Made by a program: the position numbers and the translations under genes
Shown here: positions 5,685-8,066 of the stretch, in pieces
Layout of the letters: each line of letters starts with the position of its first letter
Numbering within the stretch: position 1 is the stretch's first letter
Source: Methanomassiliicoccaceae archaeon UBA480
GTDB lineage: Archaea > Thermoplasmatota > Thermoplasmata > Methanomassiliicoccales > Methanomethylophilaceae
Reading direction: 5' to 3'
DNA length: 8,066 bases
NCBI GenBank assembly: GCA_002506425.1
Contig: DAXO01000064.1
Coordinates: forward strand, 1-8,066
The notes under the pieces: generated by a model
Database searches by the model: none
Seen by the model: the letters and a program-made list of their open reading frames with translations, nothing else
Told to the model about the DNA's origin: nothing

Positions 5685-7013
5685 TCAGTCGTCGATGGAG
5701 GACGAGGGCAGGGTGCCCTCGATGTACTGCTCGTAGCCGTACAGGTCGAGGAGACCGTGTCCGGACAGGCAGAACACGATGGTCTTCTCCTCTCCGGTCT
5801 TCTTGCACTCGAGCGCCTTGTCGATGGCCGCCCTGACCGCGTGGCAGGACTCCGGAGCAGGGACGATGCCTTCGGTCCTCGCGAAGATCGCACCGGCCTC
5901 GAACGTGTCGGGCTGGTCGTATGCGACCGCGGTGCAGTATCCATGGTTGTATGCCGCGGAGACCAGAGGGGACATGCCGTGGTACCTGAGACCTCCTGCA
6001 TGGATGCCCTTGGGAACGAATTCGCTGCCCAGAGTATACATCATTATAAGGGGAGTCATGCCGGCGGTGTCGCCATAGTCGTATCTGAACTCGCCCTCTG
6101 TGAGCGAAGGAGCGGCCTTGGGCTCGACTGCGATGATCTCGGTGTCGGACTTGCCTCTGATCTTCTCCCTCATCATGGGGAAGGTGAATCCCGCAAAGTT
6201 GGATCCTCCGCCGACGCATGCGATCATGTAGTCGGGTTCGATCTCCGCCTTCTTCATCTGCTCCATCGTCTCGAGTCCGATGACGGTCTGATGGAGCATG
6301 ACGTGATTGAGAACGCTTCCAAGAGCATAGCAGGTGTGATCGTCCTTCACGGCGAGCTCGCATGCCTCGGAAATGGCGATTCCCAGAGAACCGGTCGTTC
6401 CGGGGTGCTCCTTGTTGATCTTCTTTCCGAACTCGGTGAACTCGGAGGGAGAAGCGTAGACCTTGGCACCGTACAGGTGCATAAGGGTCTTTCTGAAGGG
6501 CTTCTGCTCGTAGCTACCACGGACCATGAACACCGTGGTGTCTATGTCGAACATGTTGGACACCATGGACAGGGCGGTTCCCCACTGGCCTGCACCGGTC
6601 TCGGTGGTAAGCGTGTGGATTCCGGATTCGGCGTTGTAGTATGCCTGCGCGAGGGCGGTGTTGCCTTTGTGGCTTCCGAGAGGGCTCATATCCTCTCTCT
6701 TGAAGTAGATCTTGGCAGGGGTCTTGAGGTATTTCTCGAGGTGGTATGCCCTCTGGATGGGAGAGGGCCTGCTGAGATAGATCAGATTGTCCCTGACTTC
6801 CTCGGGAATGTCGATGTACCTCTGAGTGGACCCTTCCTGCTCTATGATCGGCTTGCAGAATATGGGCGCGAAGTCCTCAGGCTTCGCAGGCTCCTTGGTC
6901 ACAGGGTTGAGAGGCGGTTTGATGGGTTCAGGAAGATCCGCAGCGAGATTGTACCAATGCTTGGGAATCTCCTCGGGGTCGAGGGTGATACGTGCATCTT
7001 TCGGTATTGCCAT
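5685..7013 (-). CDS. trpB2: Tryptophan synthase beta chain-like enzyme, TrpB2 type
   Basis: This PLP enzyme condenses indole with serine to form tryptophan. The 442 residues are longer than the roughly 400 of TrpB1 and match the TrpB2 group, which has an N-terminal extension. Visible signs are KREDMSPLGSHKGNTA (about 105-120) with Lys116 as the PLP Schiff base, TETGAGQWG with Trp where TrpB1 usually has His, and CVGGGSNFAG, the phosphate-binding loop. The frame extends upstream to 7130, but the added residues look random and the conserved MAIPKDARITLDPEEIP start fits ATG 7013, which has no Shine-Dalgarno and a TATA box 25 nt upstream. No trpA or other trp gene is nearby, so this is an orphan TrpB2. 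Such enzymes can take free indole rather than indole channelled from TrpA; whether a TrpB1 exists elsewhere is unknown. Two TGTACA boxes in its promoter suggest tryptophan-linked control. Confidence 0.95.
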   Translation of the reverse strand: MAIPKDARITLDPEEIPKHWYNLAADLPEPIKPPLNPVTKEPAKPEDFAPIFCKPIIEQEGSTQRYIDIPEEVRDNLIYLSRPSPIQRAYHLEKYLKTPAKIYFKREDMSPLGSHKGNTALAQAYYNAESGIHTLTTETGAGQWGTALSMVSNMFDIDTTVFMVRGSYEQKPFRKTLMHLYGAKVYASPSEFTEFGKKINKEHPGTTGSLGIAISEACELAVKDDHTCYALGSVLNHVMLHQTVIGLETMEQMKKAEIEPDYMIACVGGGSNFAGFTFPMMREKIRGKSDTEIIAVEPKAAPSLTEGEFRYDYGDTAGMTPLIMMYTLGSEFVPKGIHAGGLRYHGMSPLVSAAYNHGYCTAVAYDQPDTFEAGAIFARTEGIVPAPESCHAVRAAIDKALECKKTGEEKTIVFCLSGHGLLDLYGYEQYIEGTLPSSSIDD

Positions 7014-7034
7014 GGTTGAACAATAGAGCGCACC

Positions 7035-7078
7035 TATATGTACATAATGATGAATTGATGTACAATAATATTCATCAT
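7035..7078 (-). promoter_or_regulatory. trpB2 promoter with two TGTACA (TRP-box-like) sites and a 9-bp dyad
   Basis: The TATA element (TACATATA on the minus strand, 7042-7035) is centred about 25 nt before the trpB2 ATG. TGTACA occurs at 7039-7044, overlapping TATA, and again at 7059-7064, exactly 20 bp away. The second copy lies almost at the centre of a perfect inverted repeat, ATGATGAAT (7047-7055) and ATTCATCAT (7070-7078). TGTACA is the TRP-box consensus bound by TrpY of Methanothermobacter, which controls trpB2 there. Here the regulator is not identified. Confidence 0.65.
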
Positions 7079-7259
7079 AATTCGATCGATCGATTCTACA
7101 GCTGACAGCATATCTCTGTGTTCGTCCCAAAGCATGCTACAGGTCAGACCCTATGCAGTATCTATCTGCTCGAAAACATCTCCGGATTGATGATTCTCGT
7201 TGATTTTTCGAATGAAAAGACCGATTGAAAAAGCCTCTAAAAGCCGAATTCAAATAACA
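7079..7259. other. Spacer between the two divergent promoters
   Basis: No reading frame or RNA gene is supported here. The one regular feature is a 12-bp self-complementary run, TCGATCGATCGA (7082-7093), made of overlapping GATC units directly upstream of the trpB2 control dyad. The remaining bases are moderately AT-rich and give no clear promoter apart from the regulator TATA box that follows. Confidence 0.5.
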
Positions 7260-7307
7260 TTTATATAGAAGTTCATACATACAGAGGATTAGTCAACTGG
7301 AAGTTGA
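7260..7307 (+). promoter_or_regulatory. Promoter and candidate operator of the winged-helix regulator
   Basis: TTTATATA (7260-7267) is a near-ideal archaeal TATA box and predicts transcription start near 7290. A perfect 6-3-6 palindrome, TCAACT-GGA-AGTTGA (7293-7307), lies right at that point and inside the roughly 33-nt leader. It is well placed for self-repression by the gene's own product. A weak GTGGT precedes the ATG at 7323. Confidence 0.6.
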
Positions 7308-7322
7308 TAACCAAGTGGTAAC

Positions 7323-7811
7323 ATGACGGAACTCGATGAACTGCTATCGCTGATGGAGAATCCGACAAGACGGAGAATCCTGGAGCGCATAGTCAGAGAA
7401 CCGAGCTATCCTCTACAGCTCTCAAAGGAGTTGGGCGTGAGCACGCAGGCCGTGATCAAGAACCTCAATCTGATGGAGCGTAGCGGAGTCGTCGTGAGAA
7501 CAGACGTGGTGAGCAATGCAGGCCCGAACAGAGCCATGTACACGCCCAACAGGTCGTTCACACTGATCGTCGACATGCGCCCGCATTCGTTCAGCGCTAA
7601 ACTGCTCGATTCCGAGGAATCGGCGGACGACGGAACGTGTGCATCGAGCATCCAGGAGATTGACAGAAGAATAGAGAGCCTCGAGCGGGAGAGATCCCGC
7701 CTTCTGAGCGATCGCAGCCGCCTTATCATGGTGGCCAAGGAAGCCCAGAGGAGAGAGGAAGCCGGAACGGACGGAACATCCGCAGAAACGAGAAACGAAG
7801 GAGGTGCATGA
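7323..7811 (+). CDS. Winged helix-turn-helix (ArsR-like) regulator with C-terminal coiled coil
   Basis: The 162-residue protein has an N-terminal winged helix (about 4-75). MENPTRRRILERI (11-23) is the first helix, LSKELGVSTQAVIKNLNLME (33-52) the helix-turn-helix, and SNAGPNRAMYTPN (64-76) the wing. A strand-like RSFTLIVDM follows. Residues about 108-147 are charged and heptad-like (IQEIDRRIESLERERSRLL), probably a dimerising coiled coil. There is no ArsR-type cysteine metal site. Its stop lies one base before the next ATG, and its last codons form the Shine-Dalgarno of the Cdc48-family gene, so the two are co-translated. This recalls Phr of Pyrococcus, an ArsR-like heat-shock repressor of its own gene, hsp20 and an AAA+ ATPase; equivalence is an inference. 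Control of the divergent trpB2 is an alternative that cannot be excluded. Confidence 0.88.
   Translation: MTELDELLSLMENPTRRRILERIVREPSYPLQLSKELGVSTQAVIKNLNLMERSGVVVRTDVVSNAGPNRAMYTPNRSFTLIVDMRPHSFSAKLLDSEESADDGTCASSIQEIDRRIESLERERSRLLSDRSRLIMVAKEAQRREEAGTDGTSAETRNEGGA
7798..7806 (+). promoter_or_regulatory. Shine-Dalgarno of the Cdc48-family gene
   Basis: AAGGAGGTG is a nine-base match to the 16S rRNA tail, six bases before ATG 7813. It lies within the last codons of the upstream regulator, which fixes the start and implies translational coupling. Confidence 0.85.
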
Positions 7812-7812
7812 T

Positions 7813-8066
7813 ATGGCAGCAGACAGAGCAATAAAGGTCGCAGAGCTCAAATCGAGCGAGACCGGCAGGGGCATAGTCAGACTCGACCCGACCCTGATGG
7901 ACGTGCTCTCGATAAAAGTCGGCGACATCATCCAGATCGACGGTAACAAGAAGACCGTCGCGAAGGTACTGCGCGGAGCACCCGAGGACGCCAACCTGGG
8001 AATAATCAGGATGGACGGCTCCACCAGGCGCAACGCAGGAGTGTCTCTCGACGAGAGGGTCGCCGT
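7813..8066 (+). CDS. cdc48: Cdc48/VAT-family AAA ATPase, N-terminal domain (3' part outside window)
   Basis: The 84 visible residues match the N-terminal double-psi barrel of archaeal Cdc48/VAT (p97-like) unfoldases. Key runs are GRGIVRLDPTLMDVL (18-32), IKVGDIIQIDG (34-44), GIIRMDGSTRRNAGV (62-76) and the LDERV that follows. These ATP-driven hexamers pull proteins apart and can pass them to the proteasome. The two AAA modules with their Walker motifs must lie beyond the window edge, so an AAA protein is inferred from the N-domain alone. The start is fixed by the strong ribosome site, and ATG 7813 lies one base after the regulator stop, which makes a regulator-cdc48 operon. A shorter protein carrying only this N-domain is possible but less likely. 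Confidence 0.88.
   Translation, partial: MAADRAIKVAELKSSETGRGIVRLDPTLMDVLSIKVGDIIQIDGNKKTVAKVLRGAPEDANLGIIRMDGSTRRNAGVSLDERVA

Noticed and set aside
5673..7019. Long plus-strand open frame of 448 codons
   Set aside because: It lies antisense to trpB2, whose motifs are unmistakable. Antisense frames stay open easily in GC-biased genes, and the translation shows no family motif.
7047..7105. C/D-box small RNA (ATGATGA at 7047 and CTGA at 7102)
   Set aside because: The length is right, but no internal C' and D' pair is visible and the C-box match is one arm of the trpB2 control dyad.
7014..7130. Upstream extension of the trpB2 frame by 39 codons
   Set aside because: The added residues resemble no TrpB extension and would place the TATA box and TGTACA sites inside the coding region. 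ATG 7013 fits the family start.
7537..7542. Third TGTACA
   Set aside because: It lies inside the winged-helix coding sequence (Met-Tyr-Thr codons) without a partner box or TATA, and one or two chance copies are expected in 8 kb.
1..8066. Mobile elements, CRISPR arrays, tRNA or rRNA genes
   Set aside because: I saw no transposase or integrase motifs, no regularly spaced direct repeats and no tRNA T-arm with matching acceptor stem on either strand.

Overview
The window looks like archaeal chromosome, most likely from class Thermoplasmata near the Methanomassiliicoccales (methylotrophic methanogens). That placement is inferred from protein content and not proven. The signs are a TFB-type general transcription factor, a Gar1 pseudouridylation protein, a two-unit tRNA-splicing endonuclease, a stand-alone ATP-pyrophosphatase subunit of GMP synthase, a TrpB2-type synthase and the start of a Cdc48/VAT ATPase. 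Genes are moderately GC-rich and are separated by AT-rich promoters with TATA boxes. All eight stop codons visible in the window are TGA. There is no mobile element, CRISPR array, tRNA or rRNA gene that I can see.

Layout, left to right. 1-1003 (minus): a GT2 glycosyltransferase, cut by the window edge. 1178-2591 (minus): purE and guaAB, overlapping and probably co-transcribed, two purine-synthesis steps. 2690-2992 (minus): a 100-residue three-helix membrane protein of unknown function. 2993-3302: a divergent control region with a 15-bp palindrome. 3303-4461 (plus): gar1 and tfb, with gar1 open far into tfb. 4476-5597 (minus): endA, convergent with tfb, with a strong hairpin between them. 5685-7013 (minus): trpB2. 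7014-7322: a divergent control region. 7323-8066 (plus): a winged-helix regulator coupled to the start of a Cdc48-family gene, which runs off the right edge.

The genes are mostly housekeeping: information processing (gar1, tfb, endA), purine and tryptophan metabolism (purE, guaAB, trpB2) and protein quality control (cdc48). The most interesting signals are regulatory or architectural. Two TGTACA boxes, one inside the TATA element and one near the centre of a 9-bp dyad, sit before trpB2 and match the TRP-box motif known from Methanothermobacter TrpY. The gar1 frame has no stop near its expected end and overlaps tfb by 224 nt with an arginine-rich tail. The winged-helix gene upstream of cdc48 has a perfect palindrome at its predicted transcription start. 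Several promoters (endA, trpB2) place the TATA box about 25 nt before the start codon, as expected for leaderless mRNAs, while purE, guaAB, tfb, the membrane protein and cdc48 have Shine-Dalgarno sites. I did not find a clearly new multi-gene system here.
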